A stretch of 64,000 nucleotides of DNA from Nocardioides sp. BGMRC 2183 (GCA_008123405.1 VSSA01000005.1:248001-312000), one strand, 5' to 3'; shown: positions 48,110 to 57,204, counted from the first letter of the stretch. The notes: generated by a model not told the origin, from the sequence alone. Program-made: numbers and translations.

Positions 48110-48469
48110 GTGAGCACTGAGACGAGGACCGAGACCGACTGCCTGTTCTGCAAGATCGTGTCCGGGGAGATCCCCGGCGACGTGGTCCACCGCACCGAGC
48201 ACACGGTCGCCTTCCGCGACATCAATCCCCAGGCGCCGCTGCACGTGCTCGTCGTCCCGCGTGAGCACCAGCCCAACGCCGGCGCCCTCGCCGAGGCCGA
48301 CCCGGTCGCCACCGCCGAACTGGTGACCGCCGCGAAGGCGGTCGCCGCCGCCGAGGGGTACGACGACTACCGACTCGTCTTCAACACCGGTGCCGACGCG
48401 GGGCAGACCGTCTTCCACGCCCACCTGCACCTGCTCGCCGGCCGCGGATTCACCTGGCCGCCTGGCTGA
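48110..48469 (+). CDS. HIT-family nucleotide-binding hydrolase
   Basis: A 119-residue histidine triad protein (HINT type). CLFCKIVSGEIPGDVVHRTE opens the fold and QTVFHAHLHLLAG contains the HxHxH active-site triad. It hydrolyses adenosine phosphoramidate-type bonds. GTG 48110 is preceded by GAGGCT 7 nt upstream, a likely -10 for a leaderless transcript. It is the gene before phoH in many actinobacteria. Confidence 0.93.
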   Translation: MSTETRTETDCLFCKIVSGEIPGDVVHRTEHTVAFRDINPQAPLHVLVVPREHQPNAGALAEADPVATAELVTAAKAVAAAEGYDDYRLVFNTGADAGQTVFHAHLHLLAGRGFTWPPG

Positions 48470-48599
48470 TGGAGCGGCCCGACCGGTAGCCCGAGGCCGT
48501 GGACGCATTCTCGGTGGGCGCGATGATGCCGGGGGCCGTAGCATGGAGACCGCACCGAGCACGGCACCGCCGTGCCGCCACCACTCACAGATTGCCCGG

Positions 48600-49676
48600 A
48601 TGACGAACCAACACGCACCCTCCCCGGTCAGCGGGACCCGCCAGACCGTCGTCGTACCCAACAGCATCGACATGGTGAGCCTGTTCGGGCCCGGGGACGA
48701 GCACCTCGGCCTGTTGGAGCGCACTTTCCCGGTGAGCGTCCACGTCCGGGGCAACCGGGTGACGCTCACCGGCGAGCCGGCCGCTGTCGCCCTCGCCGAG
48801 CGACTGCTGGACGAGTTGGTGGCGATCCTGCGCACCGGGCAGGGCCTGAACGCGGAGACCGTCGAGCGGGTCGCCGGCATGCTGAAGCGGGAGGACGGCG
48901 GCCCCGACGAGCGGCCGGCCGACGTGCTGAGTCTCAACATCCTCTCCAACCGGGGACGCTCCATCCGGCCGAAGACGCTCAACCAGAAGCGCTACGTGGA
49001 GACGATCGACCGGCACACCGTGACCTTCGGGATCGGGCCGGCCGGCACGGGCAAGACCTACCTGGCGATGGCGAAGGCAGTGCAGGCGCTGCAGGCCAAG
49101 CAGGTCAACCGGATCATCCTCTCGCGCCCCGCGGTGGAGGCCGGGGAGAAGTTGGGCTTCCTGCCCGGCACGCTGAGCGAGAAGATCGACCCCTATCTGC
49201 GCCCGCTCTACGACGCGCTGCACGACATGATCGACCCGGAGTCGATCCCGAAGCTGCTGGCGGCCGGGACCATCGAGGTCGCTCCGCTGGCCTACCTGCG
49301 TGGCCGCAGCCTCAACGACTCCTTCATCGTCCTCGACGAGGCGCAGAACACCACGCCCGAGCAGATGAAGATGTTCCTGACCCGTCTTGGCTTCGGCTCC
49401 AAGATCGTGGTCACCGGCGACGTCACCCAGGTCGACCTGCCTTCGGGGACCAACTCCGGTCTGCGCGTGGTCGAGGGCATTCTCGACGGCGTCGAGGATC
49501 TCGCCTTCGTGCGACTGACCAGTCACGACGTGGTCCGGCACAAGCTGGTGGCGCGGATCGTCGCCGCCTACGACGACTTCGACGCGCGCGAGGAGGCCCG
49601 GCGTGCCGCGCGGAGTCCGGGCAAGGCGCCCCGGGCCAGCGACCGACCCAGCGACCGACCAGTGAGCGACCAGTGA
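48600..49676 (+). CDS. PhoH-family ATPase
   Basis: A 358-residue PhoH-like protein. A KH/R3H-like N-terminus precedes the ATPase with Walker [12 protein letters not shown] (about 145-155) and Walker [11 protein letters not shown]. It is likely an RNA-linked ATPase that acts with YbeY in rRNA processing. Start choice is ATG 48600; ATG 48543 is in frame and possible. The last ~14 residues ([13 protein letters not shown]) are encoded by an 11-bp tandem repeat. Confidence 0.92.
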   Translation: MTNQHAPSPVSGTRQTVVVPNSIDMVSLFGPGDEHLGLLERTFPVSVHVRGNRVTLTGEPAAVALAERLLDELVAILRTGQGLNAETVERVAGMLKREDGGPDERPADVLSLNILSNRGRSIRPKTLNQKRYVETIDRHTVTFGIGPAGTGKTYLAMAKAVQALQAKQVNRIILSRPAVEAGEKLGFLPGTLSEKIDPYLRPLYDALHDMIDPESIPKLLAAGTIEVAPLAYLRGRSLNDSFIVLDEAQNTTPEQMKMFLTRLGFGSKIVVTGDVTQVDLPSGTNSGLRVVEGILDGVEDLAFVRLTSHDVVRHKLVARIVAAYDDFDAREEARRAARSPGKAPRASDRPSDRPVSDQ

Positions 49677-49711
49677 GCGACCAGCGACCGACCAGTGAGC
49701 GACCAGTGAGC
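49636..49711. repeat. 11-bp tandem repeat across the phoH-ybeY junction
   Basis: Seven units of the pattern CCAG(C/T)GA(C/G)CGA run from the phoH 3' end into the ybeY start. Units alternate between CCAGCGACCGA and CCAGTGAGCGA, and one has 12 bases. Each CCAGTGAGC unit carries a GTG and a TGA. Because the unit is not a multiple of three, gain or loss of copies would change the PhoH tail and the ybeY start spacing. Confidence 0.85.
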
Positions 49712-50164
49712 ATCGAGATCCTCGACGAGTCCGGCAGCGGGCTCGACGTCCGCCACTTCTCCGGACTCTCCCGGTTCGTGATGGACCGGATGCGGGTGCA
49801 CCCGTTGGCCGAGCTGTGCGTCAAGGCCGTCGATGAGCAGACCATCGCCGAGCTCAACGAGAAGTGGATGGAGAAGGACGGCCCCACCGATGTGCTTGCC
49901 TTCCCCATGGACGAGCTGCGACCCGGCAAGGTCAACGAGGACCCCGAGGAGGGTGTCCTCGGCGACCTGATCCTGTGTCCGAGCGTGGCCGAGCGGCAGG
50001 GGGCCGAGGCCGGCCACGGGACGCTCGCCGAGCTCGAGCTGCTCACCGTCCACGGGATCCTTCACCTGCTGGGCTACGACCACGCCGAGCCGGAGGAGCA
50101 CAAGGAGATGTTCGGCCTCCAAGACGAGCTGCTCGCCGAGTGGCGCGCGCAGCCGCGCGACTGA
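49706..50164 (+). CDS. ybeY: Endoribonuclease YbeY
   Basis: A 152-residue zinc endoribonuclease with the signature HGILHLLGYDHAEPEEH (HGxxHLxGYDH). It processes 16S rRNA 3' ends and takes part in ribosome quality control. GTG 49706 fits the conserved N-terminus MSIEILDE. GTG 49673, overlapping the phoH stop, is an in-frame alternative created by the tandem repeat and would add 11 residues. The following gene begins 7 bp downstream. Confidence 0.95.
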   Translation: MSIEILDESGSGLDVRHFSGLSRFVMDRMRVHPLAELCVKAVDEQTIAELNEKWMEKDGPTDVLAFPMDELRPGKVNEDPEEGVLGDLILCPSVAERQGAEAGHGTLAELELLTVHGILHLLGYDHAEPEEHKEMFGLQDELLAEWRAQPRD

Positions 50165-50171
50165 TCCGCCG

Positions 50172-51452
50172 ATGAGCAGTGGTGACATCTGGCAGCTGGC
50201 CACCGCTGCCCTGCTCGTCGTTCTGGCCGGTCTCTTCACAGCTGCCGACGCCGCGATCGGCTCGTTCTCCCGCGCCCGCGCCCTCGAGTTGGCCCAGGAA
50301 GGTCGCGCGGGGGCCAAGCGTCTGGTCGGGGTCCTCGACGACGCTCCGCGACATCTGAACACCGCACTGCTGCTGGAGCTGCTCAGCGAGGTGGCGGCGA
50401 TCGTGCTGGTGACCCTCTTCGTCTCCGAGGAGATCGCCGGGTGGTGGCAGACGCTCGCGGTCGCCATCGGTGTGATGTTGGTGATCTCCTTCGTGGCGAT
50501 CGGCGTCGCGCCCCGCACGTTGGGTCGTCAGCACCCCGAGACGGTGGCGCTGGCGTCGGCCTGGCCGCTGTCCGCGTTGACCTCGGTGCTCGGACCGATC
50601 CCGCGACTCCTGATCGCGTTCGGCAACGCGATCACCCCCGGCAAGGGCTTCCGCGAAGGCCCGTTCTCCACCGAGACCGAGCTCCGCGAGATGGTCGACA
50701 TCGCCGAGGCCACCGAGCTGATCGAGGCCGAGGAACGCCGGATGATCCATTCGGTCTTCGAGCTCGGGGACACCACGGTCCGTGAGGTAATGGTGCCGCG
50801 CGGCGACGTGGTCTACATCGAGCATTTCAAGAACCTGCGTCAGACCCTCTCGCTCTTCCTCCGCTCCGGCTTCTCGCGGGTCCCGGTGATCGGCGAGAAC
50901 CTCGATGACATCCGGGGCTTCGTCTACCTCAAGGACGTGGTCCGCCGTGACTTCGAGCAGCCGGAGGTGGAGACCGTGCTGCGGGTGGAGGAGATCATGC
51001 GGCCGGTGCACTGGGTGCCGGAGTCCAAGCCGGTCGACGCGCTGCTCCGCGAGATGCAGGCGCGGCGTCAACATGTGGCAGTCGTCGTCGACGAGTACGG
51101 CGGCACGGCCGGTCTGATCACCATCGAGGACCTGCTGGAGGAGATCGTCGGTGAGATCACCGACGAGTACGACGCCGCCCAGATCGAGGTGGAGGAGCTT
51201 GCGTCCGGGATCTACCGGGTCTCCTCGCGATATCCGGTCGACGACCTCGACGAGCTCTTCGGCGCCGACATCGAGGAGGAGGACGTCGACTCGGTCGGCG
51301 GCCTGATGGCCAAGCACCTGGGTCGGGTGCCGATCCCCGGCTCCGTCGTCGAGGCGCACGGCCTACGATTCGAGGCCGAGCAGGCCTCGGGGCGGCGCAA
51401 CCAGATCGGCACCCTGCTGATCAGCCGCACCGACGACACGGAGGACGAGTGA
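50172..51452 (+). CDS. CNNM/CBS-domain membrane protein (hemolysin C/CorC-type)
   Basis: A 426-residue protein with an N-terminal CNNM (DUF21) membrane domain (1-~150, about 3-4 helices). A CBS pair follows (~205-330, VMVPRGDVVYIEHFKNL, MRPVHWVPESKPVDALL), with the linker VVVDEYGGTAGLITIEDLLE. A C-terminal CorC_HlyC domain completes it. It is a candidate Mg/Co transport or efflux regulator. Gene order between ybeY and the deaminase-like gene is conserved in actinobacteria. Confidence 0.93.
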   Translation: MSSGDIWQLATAALLVVLAGLFTAADAAIGSFSRARALELAQEGRAGAKRLVGVLDDAPRHLNTALLLELLSEVAAIVLVTLFVSEEIAGWWQTLAVAIGVMLVISFVAIGVAPRTLGRQHPETVALASAWPLSALTSVLGPIPRLLIAFGNAITPGKGFREGPFSTETELREMVDIAEATELIEAEERRMIHSVFELGDTTVREVMVPRGDVVYIEHFKNLRQTLSLFLRSGFSRVPVIGENLDDIRGFVYLKDVVRRDFEQPEVETVLRVEEIMRPVHWVPESKPVDALLREMQARRQHVAVVVDEYGGTAGLITIEDLLEEIVGEITDEYDAAQIEVEELASGIYRVSSRYPVDDLDELFGADIEEEDVDSVGGLMAKHLGRVPIPGSVVEAHGLRFEAEQASGRRNQIGTLLISRTDDTEDE

Positions 51453-51796
51453 TGAGCGACCTGAGCGCCGAGGACAAGAAGCTCGTCACCCTCGCCCGCG
51501 CCACCCGGGCCAGGATCGGCGCCGCCGAGGGGGCCGCGGTCCGCGACACCGACGGCCGCACCTACGCTGCGGCGTCCGTCGCACTGCCCTCGCTCGGACT
51601 CACCGCGGTGCAGGCGGTGGTGGCGATGGCCGTCGCCTCGGGCTCCACAGGCGTCGAGGCCTGCGTGGTGCTCGGCGAGTCGGGTGCCCTGGCCGACCAG
51701 GATGCCGCGGTGCTCGGCGACTTCGCTGGCGCCGACGGTGTGGCAGTGCACGTGGGTGACCCGCGCGGCCAGGTCGCCGGGCAGCACAGGATCTGA
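51452..51796 (+). CDS. Cytidine deaminase-like protein without the zinc site
   Basis: A 114-residue protein with the small actinobacterial cytidine-deaminase-like fold usually found before era. It lacks the H/CxE and PCxxC zinc motifs, so deaminase activity is unlikely. The stretch GLTAVQAVVAMAVASGSTGV is the best-conserved part. ATG 51452 shares one base with the upstream stop. era would be expected next but is displaced by the fatty-acid genes. Confidence 0.75.
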   Translation: MSDLSAEDKKLVTLARATRARIGAAEGAAVRDTDGRTYAAASVALPSLGLTAVQAVVAMAVASGSTGVEACVVLGESGALADQDAAVLGDFAGADGVAVHVGDPRGQVAGQHRI

Positions 51797-51844
51797 GATC
51801 TGAGCCTGCAACGGGGGCGGATCCCGGGTGTCGCCGATCGGGAG

Positions 51845-51850
51845 TAGGTT
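51845..51850 (+). promoter_or_regulatory. -10 box of the 10-methyl fatty acid operon
   Basis: TAGGTT ends 6 nt before ATG 51857, indicating a separate leaderless promoter for the three-gene insert. Confidence 0.5.
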
Positions 51851-51856
51851 GTGGCC

Positions 51857-53239
51857 ATGACCCTCCGCGCACCGGAGTTGCACCGGCGGGCCGTGGCTCG
51901 GCTTGCCGCGTCGTACGACGCTATTCCGACGGGATCCCCTGTCCGCTTGGCCAAGAGCACGACGAACCTGTTCCGGGCCAGAAGTGCGGTGAGCACTCCC
52001 GGCTTGGACGTCTCCGGCCTCGACGGGGTGCTGTCGGTGGAGCGCGACGGCCCGGACGGGCCGGTCGCCGAGGTGCAAGGAATGTGCACCTACGAGACGC
52101 TCGTCGACGCGACCCTGCCGCATGGGCTGATCCCCCTCGTGGTGCCACAGTTGCGGACCATCACCCTCGGCGGTGCAGTGACCGGTCTGGGCATCGAGTC
52201 CACCTCGTTCCGCAACGGCCTGCCGCACGAGTCCGTGCTGGAGATGGACGTGTTCACCGGGGCGGGTGAGGTGGTCACCACGCGGCCGGGTGATGACCTG
52301 TTCGACGCTTTCCCGAACTCCTACGGTTCGCTCGGCTACGCCACCCGGCTGCGGATCCGGCTCGAACCGGTGGCGGCATATGTGGCGTTGCGCCACGTGC
52401 GGTTCGACGACGCCGGACTGCTCGCCAAGACCATGGCGCAGGTGGCCGAGACCGGCGAGCACGACGGGCACGTAGTGCACGGAATGGACGGCGTCGCGTT
52501 CGCGCCGGGGGAGTACTACTTGACCCTGGCCCGGTGGACCGACGACCCGGCAGCGGTGCCAGGCGTCGCCGGACCCAGCGACTACGCGGGCCAGCAGATT
52601 TACTTCCGCTCGGTGCAGCAGCGTGATCAGGATCTGCTCACGATGTTCGACTACCTCTGGCGCTGGGACACCGACTGGTTCTGGTGCTCCGGGGCCTTCG
52701 GAGCGCAGCACCCGCTGCTGCGTCGGGTCTGGCCGCGCCGGTGGCGTCGTTCGGACGTCTACATGCGGCTGCTGGGCCTGGACCGGCGCTTCTCGATCGC
52801 GGACCGGCTCGATCGCCGCGCCGGACGTCCGCAGCGCGAACGTGTGGTGCAGGACATCGAGGTGCCGGCCGAGCGGATCGGTGAGTTCCTGGACTGGTTC
52901 GACGCCGAGGTCGGGATGCGGCCGGTGTGGCTGTGTCCGCTCGTCGCGCGCCGCGCGTGGGCGACGTACCCGCTCGAGCCGGGGCGGCTCTTTGTCAATG
53001 CAGGGTTCTGGGGCACGGTGCACGTCGGCCCGGAGGCGACCGACGCGCCGCTCAACCGCGCGATCGAGGAGCAGGTCACGGCCCTGGGCGGGCACAAGTC
53101 GCTCTACTCCGAGGCGTTCTACGACGAGGAGACCTTCGGACGGCTCTACCACACCGATGACCTGGCGGCGGTGAAGCGCCGCTACGACCCCGACAACCGG
53201 TTGACCAACCTCTACGACAAGGCGGTGCAGCGTCGATGA
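51857..53239 (+). CDS. tmsA: FAD-linked reductase of 10-methyl fatty acid synthesis (TmsA/BfaA-like)
   Basis: A 460-residue FAD-binding oxidoreductase of the PCMH type. VVPQLRTITLGGAVTGLGIE and YGSLGYATRLRIRLEPVAAY lie in the FAD domain (~90-175). No C-terminal iron-sulfur region is seen. The family includes the enzyme that reduces 10-methylene to 10-methyl fatty acyl chains (tuberculostearate). Its partner methyltransferase overlaps it by 4 nt (ATGA), which makes this assignment strong. It acts on phospholipid-bound oleate derivatives at the membrane. Confidence 0.85.
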   Translation: MTLRAPELHRRAVARLAASYDAIPTGSPVRLAKSTTNLFRARSAVSTPGLDVSGLDGVLSVERDGPDGPVAEVQGMCTYETLVDATLPHGLIPLVVPQLRTITLGGAVTGLGIESTSFRNGLPHESVLEMDVFTGAGEVVTTRPGDDLFDAFPNSYGSLGYATRLRIRLEPVAAYVALRHVRFDDAGLLAKTMAQVAETGEHDGHVVHGMDGVAFAPGEYYLTLARWTDDPAAVPGVAGPSDYAGQQIYFRSVQQRDQDLLTMFDYLWRWDTDWFWCSGAFGAQHPLLRRVWPRRWRRSDVYMRLLGLDRRFSIADRLDRRAGRPQRERVVQDIEVPAERIGEFLDWFDAEVGMRPVWLCPLVARRAWATYPLEPGRLFVNAGFWGTVHVGPEATDAPLNRAIEEQVTALGGHKSLYSEAFYDEETFGRLYHTDDLAAVKRRYDPDNRLTNLYDKAVQRR

Positions 53240-54531
53240 CCACTGGTGGGATCGCTCCGGCGATCGCGTCCCTTTTCTCCGGCGGCCTGCCGCTCGGCCT
53301 GCGGGCCTACGACGGCAGCCAGGCCGGCCCGACCGACAGCCAGTACAGCGTGGAGCTGGTCAACGAGCGGGGTCTCTCCTACATCCTCAGCGCCCCCGGC
53401 GATCTGGGGCTGGCCCGCGCCTACGTCAGTGGCGATCTGGTGCTCCACGGCGCCCACCCCGGTGACCCGTACGGACCGTTCTCGTTGCTGAAGGACCACA
53501 CCGACTTCGGCCTTCCGCGTCCCGCGGAGCTGGTCCGGATCGTGCGCGAGCTCGGTGTCGGCCATCTGCTGCCGCCGCCACCCCCGCCTCAGGAGCACCT
53601 GCCCGGCTGGCGCCACCGGTTGGAAGGTCTGCGTTCCTTCACCGCGTGGGGGCGTCACTCCCAGGAGCGCGACGCGGACGCCATCCACCACCACTACGAC
53701 GTCTCGAACACCTTCTACGAGTACGTCCTGGGTCCGTCGATGACCTACACCTGTGCGGTCTTCCCGACCGAGGAAGCGACGCTCGAGGAGGCACAGGCGA
53801 ACAAGTACGACCTGATCTGCCGCAAGCTCGGCCTCGGGCCCGGCGACCGGCTGCTGGACCTCGGTTGCGGTTGGGGTGGCATGGTCCGCCACGCCGCCGC
53901 GAATTACGGCGTGCGCGCACTGGGGGTGACGCTCTCGCGGGAGCAGGCGAGCTGGGCGGACGAGGAGATCAAGCGCGAGGGCCTCGACGACATCGCCGAA
54001 GTCCGCTTCTCCGACTACCGCGACGTCCCCGAGGGCGACTTCGACGCGATCAGCTCGATCGGCCTGACCGAGCACATCGGCGTGGCCAACTACCCGGGGT
54101 ACTTCGGCTTCATGCGGGACAAGGTCAAGCCCGAGGGCCGGATCCTCAACCACTGCATCACCCGCCATGACAACCCGCGCAAGGCCAGCGCGGGTGCCTT
54201 CATCGACCGCTACGTCTTCCCCGACGGCGAGCTCACCGGCTCGGGGACGATCGTGCGGGCCGCCGAGGACGCCGGCCTGGAGGTGCAGCACCACGAGAAC
54301 ATCCGGGTGCACTACGCGAAGACGCTGGCGGGGTGGGGGCGCAACCTGGTCGAGAACTGGGACGCCTGCGTGGCCGAGACCGGCGAGGGCACCGCCCGAG
54401 TCTGGGGGCTCTACATGGCCGGGTCCCGGATCGCCTTCGAGCGCAACGAGATCCAGCTGCACCACGTGCTCGCCACCCGCACCGTCGATGGTCGCAGCGG
54501 CTATCCGCTGCGCCACGACTTCGGGGTCTGA
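53236..54531 (+). CDS. tmsB: Cyclopropane-fatty-acid-synthase-like methyltransferase (TmsB/BfaB-like)
   Basis: A 431-residue SAM-dependent methyltransferase of the CFA synthase family. The SAM motif I is LLDLGCGWGGMVRHAA (about 210-225), the substrate-side motif is HHHYDVSNTFYEYVLGPSMTY, and IGLTEHIG is in the active site. With TmsA it makes 10-methyl branched fatty acids. It methylates the double bond of oleoyl chains to a 10-methylene product. A cyclopropane product is possible from the family alone, but the tmsA neighbour argues for 10-methylation. Confidence 0.9.
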   Translation: MTTGGIAPAIASLFSGGLPLGLRAYDGSQAGPTDSQYSVELVNERGLSYILSAPGDLGLARAYVSGDLVLHGAHPGDPYGPFSLLKDHTDFGLPRPAELVRIVRELGVGHLLPPPPPPQEHLPGWRHRLEGLRSFTAWGRHSQERDADAIHHHYDVSNTFYEYVLGPSMTYTCAVFPTEEATLEEAQANKYDLICRKLGLGPGDRLLDLGCGWGGMVRHAAANYGVRALGVTLSREQASWADEEIKREGLDDIAEVRFSDYRDVPEGDFDAISSIGLTEHIGVANYPGYFGFMRDKVKPEGRILNHCITRHDNPRKASAGAFIDRYVFPDGELTGSGTIVRAAEDAGLEVQHHENIRVHYAKTLAGWGRNLVENWDACVAETGEGTARVWGLYMAGSRIAFERNEIQLHHVLATRTVDGRSGYPLRHDFGV

Positions 54532-54553
54532 GCGTCGGGACAACCGGGGCCGA

Positions 54554-54559
54554 TAGCCT
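54554..54559 (+). promoter_or_regulatory. -10 box of the SIP-type gene
   Basis: TAGCCT lies 6 nt before GTG 54566; an independent leaderless start is possible within the operon. Confidence 0.45.
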
Positions 54560-54565
54560 GAGCCG

Positions 54566-55363
54566 GTGAGCGTCCGGGCCGAGCAGTACACCGCCGAGGT
54601 GTTGGGGCGAGTGCAGCTCAGTCCCCACCTGATCCGACTCACGCTCGGAGGTCCGGGGCTGGCCGGCTTCACCTCCACGGGCATCCCCGACGAGTGGGTG
54701 GGGCTGATCGTTCCCGGCCAATACCAGTCGCGCTACTACACGGTGCGGTCCTGGAGCGGTGGCGAGCTGGTGCTCGACGTCGTCGTGCACGAGGTCGGCC
54801 TGGTCACCGAATGGGCGCTCGGCGCCTTCGGCGATCCGGTCGGACAGCAGGTCACGATCACCGAGCCCAAGGGATCGTTCCTCAAACCCGCGGACGCCGG
54901 GTGGCTGCTGCTGGTCGGCGACCTGACCGCGATGCCGGCGATGGCCCGGATCGCGGAGACCCACGCGGACCTACCGGTCCATCTCTACGCCGAGGTGCCC
55001 GACCGACCCGAGGAGCTGGCGTCGTACCTGCCCGCCGGTGCGCAGGTGAGCTGGGACGCCCCGGAGGAGCACGGTTCGCGACTGGCCGAGGTCGTCGAGA
55101 CGCTGGAGTGGCCTGAGGGCGCCGGCTACTTCTGGATGGCAGGGGAGTCGGCCCAGATGCGGGCGATCCGCAAGCACCTGATGCGGGTACGACGCATGCC
55201 GAGCACCCACTACGACGTGATGGGCTACTGGCGGGCCGTGAAGGAGCGCCAGCCGCGCGCTGTCGATCCCGGGCCGATCTGGCGGGCAGGCAAGGCCGCC
55301 GGCAAGAGTGACGAGGAGATCTGGGCCGACTATGACCAGGCTCGGACGGAGGCGGGATCATGA
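54566..55363 (+). CDS. Siderophore-interacting protein (SIP)-type FAD/NAD(P)H reductase
   Basis: A 265-residue flavoreductase of the SIP/ViuB class. The FAD site is SRYYTVRSWSGGELVLDVVV (RxYT pattern), and the C-terminal NAD(P)H half has FWMAGESAQMRAIRKHL. SIPs reduce ferric siderophores. Lying directly after tmsB and 4 nt overlapped with era, it might instead supply electrons to TmsA, which is untested inference. No iron box is seen upstream. Confidence 0.85.
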   Translation: MSVRAEQYTAEVLGRVQLSPHLIRLTLGGPGLAGFTSTGIPDEWVGLIVPGQYQSRYYTVRSWSGGELVLDVVVHEVGLVTEWALGAFGDPVGQQVTITEPKGSFLKPADAGWLLLVGDLTAMPAMARIAETHADLPVHLYAEVPDRPEELASYLPAGAQVSWDAPEEHGSRLAEVVETLEWPEGAGYFWMAGESAQMRAIRKHLMRVRRMPSTHYDVMGYWRAVKERQPRAVDPGPIWRAGKAAGKSDEEIWADYDQARTEAGS

Positions 55364-56391
55364 GCGACGAGGACTTCGACGAGGACTTCGACGAGGACTT
55401 CGACGAGGACTTCGACGAGGAGTTCGGGGCGCTGCCGCCGCCGGCCGCACCCGTCTTCGGTGCGGTGGACCTCCCCGAGGGCTATCGGAGCGGCTTCGCC
55501 TGCTTCGTCGGCCGTCCCAACGTGGGCAAGTCGACGCTGACCAACGCCCTGGTCGGGCAGAAGATCGTGATCACCTCCGACAAGCCCCAGACCACCCGCA
55601 CCGTGGTCCGGGGCATCGTGCACCGCCCGGACGGTCAGCTGGTGCTCGTCGACACCCCCGGGCTGCACCGGCCGCGCACCCTGCTCGGCGAACGGCTCAA
55701 CGACCTGGTCAAGACCACCTGGTCCGAGGTCGACGTGGTCGCCGTCTGCTTCCCCTCCGACGAGAAGATCGGGCCGGGCGACACCTTCCTGGTCAACGAG
55801 CTGGCCAAGGTCCGTCGTACCACCAAGATCGCTGTGGCGACCAAGACCGATCTGGCCACGCCGGAGCGGATCGCCGAGCACCTGCTCGACATCGCCGAGC
55901 TGGGGCGCACCACCGGCACCGAGTGGGCCGAGATCGTCCCGGTCTCCTCGGTCGGAGGCGACCAAGTGGATCTGCTCGGCGACATCCTGGTCGGCCTGAT
56001 GCCCGAAGGGCCACCGCTCTATCCCGACGGCGACCTCACCGACGCCCCCGAGGAGGTGCTGGCCGCGGAGCTGATCCGCGAGGCGGCGCTGGACGGCGTG
56101 CGCGACGAGCTGCCGCACTCCATCGCCGTCGTGGTGGAGGAGATGGGGCTGCGCGAGGGACGTCCTGACGACAAGCCGCTGCTGGACATCCACGCCAACC
56201 TCTTCGTGGAGCGCGACTCCCAGAAGGGCATCGTGATCGGACGCAAGGGCGCCCGGCTGCGCCAGGTCGGCACCGCGGCGCGCCAGCAGATCGAGGCGCT
56301 GCTCGGCACACCGGTCTACCTGGACCTGCACGTCAAGATCGCCAAGGACTGGCAGCGTGACCCCCGTCAGCTCCGTCGGCTCGGCTTCTGA
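55360..56391 (+). CDS. era: GTPase Era with acidic N-terminal repeats
   Basis: A 343-residue GTPase. G1 is GRPNVGKSTL, G2 is SDKPQTTRTVVRG, G3 is DTPGLH and G4 is ATKTDL. The C-terminal KH domain has EERDSQKGIVIGRKGA-type residues (VERDSQKGIVIGRKGARLR). It assists 16S rRNA maturation. Residues 3-22 are five copies of DEDF (last DEEF), coded by a 12-bp repeat. This adds a ~40-residue extension absent from standard Era (~300). ATG 55360 overlaps the SIP stop. Confidence 0.96.
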   Translation: MSDEDFDEDFDEDFDEDFDEEFGALPPPAAPVFGAVDLPEGYRSGFACFVGRPNVGKSTLTNALVGQKIVITSDKPQTTRTVVRGIVHRPDGQLVLVDTPGLHRPRTLLGERLNDLVKTTWSEVDVVAVCFPSDEKIGPGDTFLVNELAKVRRTTKIAVATKTDLATPERIAEHLLDIAELGRTTGTEWAEIVPVSSVGGDQVDLLGDILVGLMPEGPPLYPDGDLTDAPEEVLAAELIREAALDGVRDELPHSIAVVVEEMGLREGRPDDKPLLDIHANLFVERDSQKGIVIGRKGARLRQVGTAARQQIEALLGTPVYLDLHVKIAKDWQRDPRQLRRLGF

Positions 56392-56401
56392 CCTCCCGGG
56401 G

Positions 56402-57199
56402 ATGAGCATGCTGCGGGGGATTCTCAGCGCGGCCCTGGCCATCGTCGTGCTGGCGACCCTGGCGCCGACGGACGATGCCCGAGATGCGGCGTCGTCCGGG
56501 GACCTTGCGACGCTGCCGTCGGAGCGGGACGTCGACTACCAGCTCGGCGGTGTGCGTGAGGTGCCGGGACGTGTCGGGATCGTGGTCCGGGACCGTCGTG
56601 CGGCTCCGGCCGAGGGCGCCTTCAACGTCTGCTACGTCAATGCGTTCCAGACCCAGCCGCAGGCCCGGCGCTGGTGGCGGCGACACCATTGGGGACTGAT
56701 CCTGAAGCGGGACGGCCGGCCGGTGGTCGACGAAGTGTGGGGCGAGTGGTTGTTCGATCTGCGCCAGCAGCGCAAGCGAGCGCGGTTGGCAGCGATCGTG
56801 GCGGGGTGGACCCAGGATTGTGCCACCGACGGGTTCGACGCGGTCGAGTTCGACAATCTGGACTCGTTCACCCGCAGCCGCGGGCTGCTGCGTCGACGAC
56901 ACGCGCGTGCGTTCGCCCGGCTCATCGTCGCCGACGCCCACGACGCGGGGCTTCCGGCAGGGCAGAAGAACCTCGCCGGCTTCGACGGCACGAAGGTCGG
57001 CTACGACTTCGCGGTCAGCGAGGAGTGCGGGCAGTGGCGGGAGTGCCGCGCCTACTCCAAGGTGTACGGCGACCAAGTGATCGCGATCGAATACCGCAAG
57101 CGCGGCTTCAGGCGGGTCTGTCGCACCCACGGCGAGCGGTGGCCGGTGGTGTTGCGCGACCGCGCCCTCGCACCCGACGGGCGACGACGGTTCTGCTAG
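56402..57199 (+). CDS. GH114-like (TM1410/DUF297-type) secreted protein
   Basis: A 265-residue protein with an N-terminal signal (LRGILSAALAIVVLATLAP), then a TIM-barrel-like domain of the endo-alpha-1,4-polygalactosaminidase/TM1410 class. Typical segments are FNVCYVNAFQTQP, VWGEWLFDLR and GFDAVEFDNLDSFTRS, whose Asp/Glu residues sit where the family places its catalytic acids. ATG 56402 is used, 10 bp after era. It may hydrolyse an envelope or extracellular polysaccharide; the substrate is unknown. Confidence 0.72.
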   Translation: MSMLRGILSAALAIVVLATLAPTDDARDAASSGDLATLPSERDVDYQLGGVREVPGRVGIVVRDRRAAPAEGAFNVCYVNAFQTQPQARRWWRRHHWGLILKRDGRPVVDEVWGEWLFDLRQQRKRARLAAIVAGWTQDCATDGFDAVEFDNLDSFTRSRGLLRRRHARAFARLIVADAHDAGLPAGQKNLAGFDGTKVGYDFAVSEECGQWRECRAYSKVYGDQVIAIEYRKRGFRRVCRTHGERWPVVLRDRALAPDGRRRFC

Positions 57200-57204
57200 G
57201 CGCC

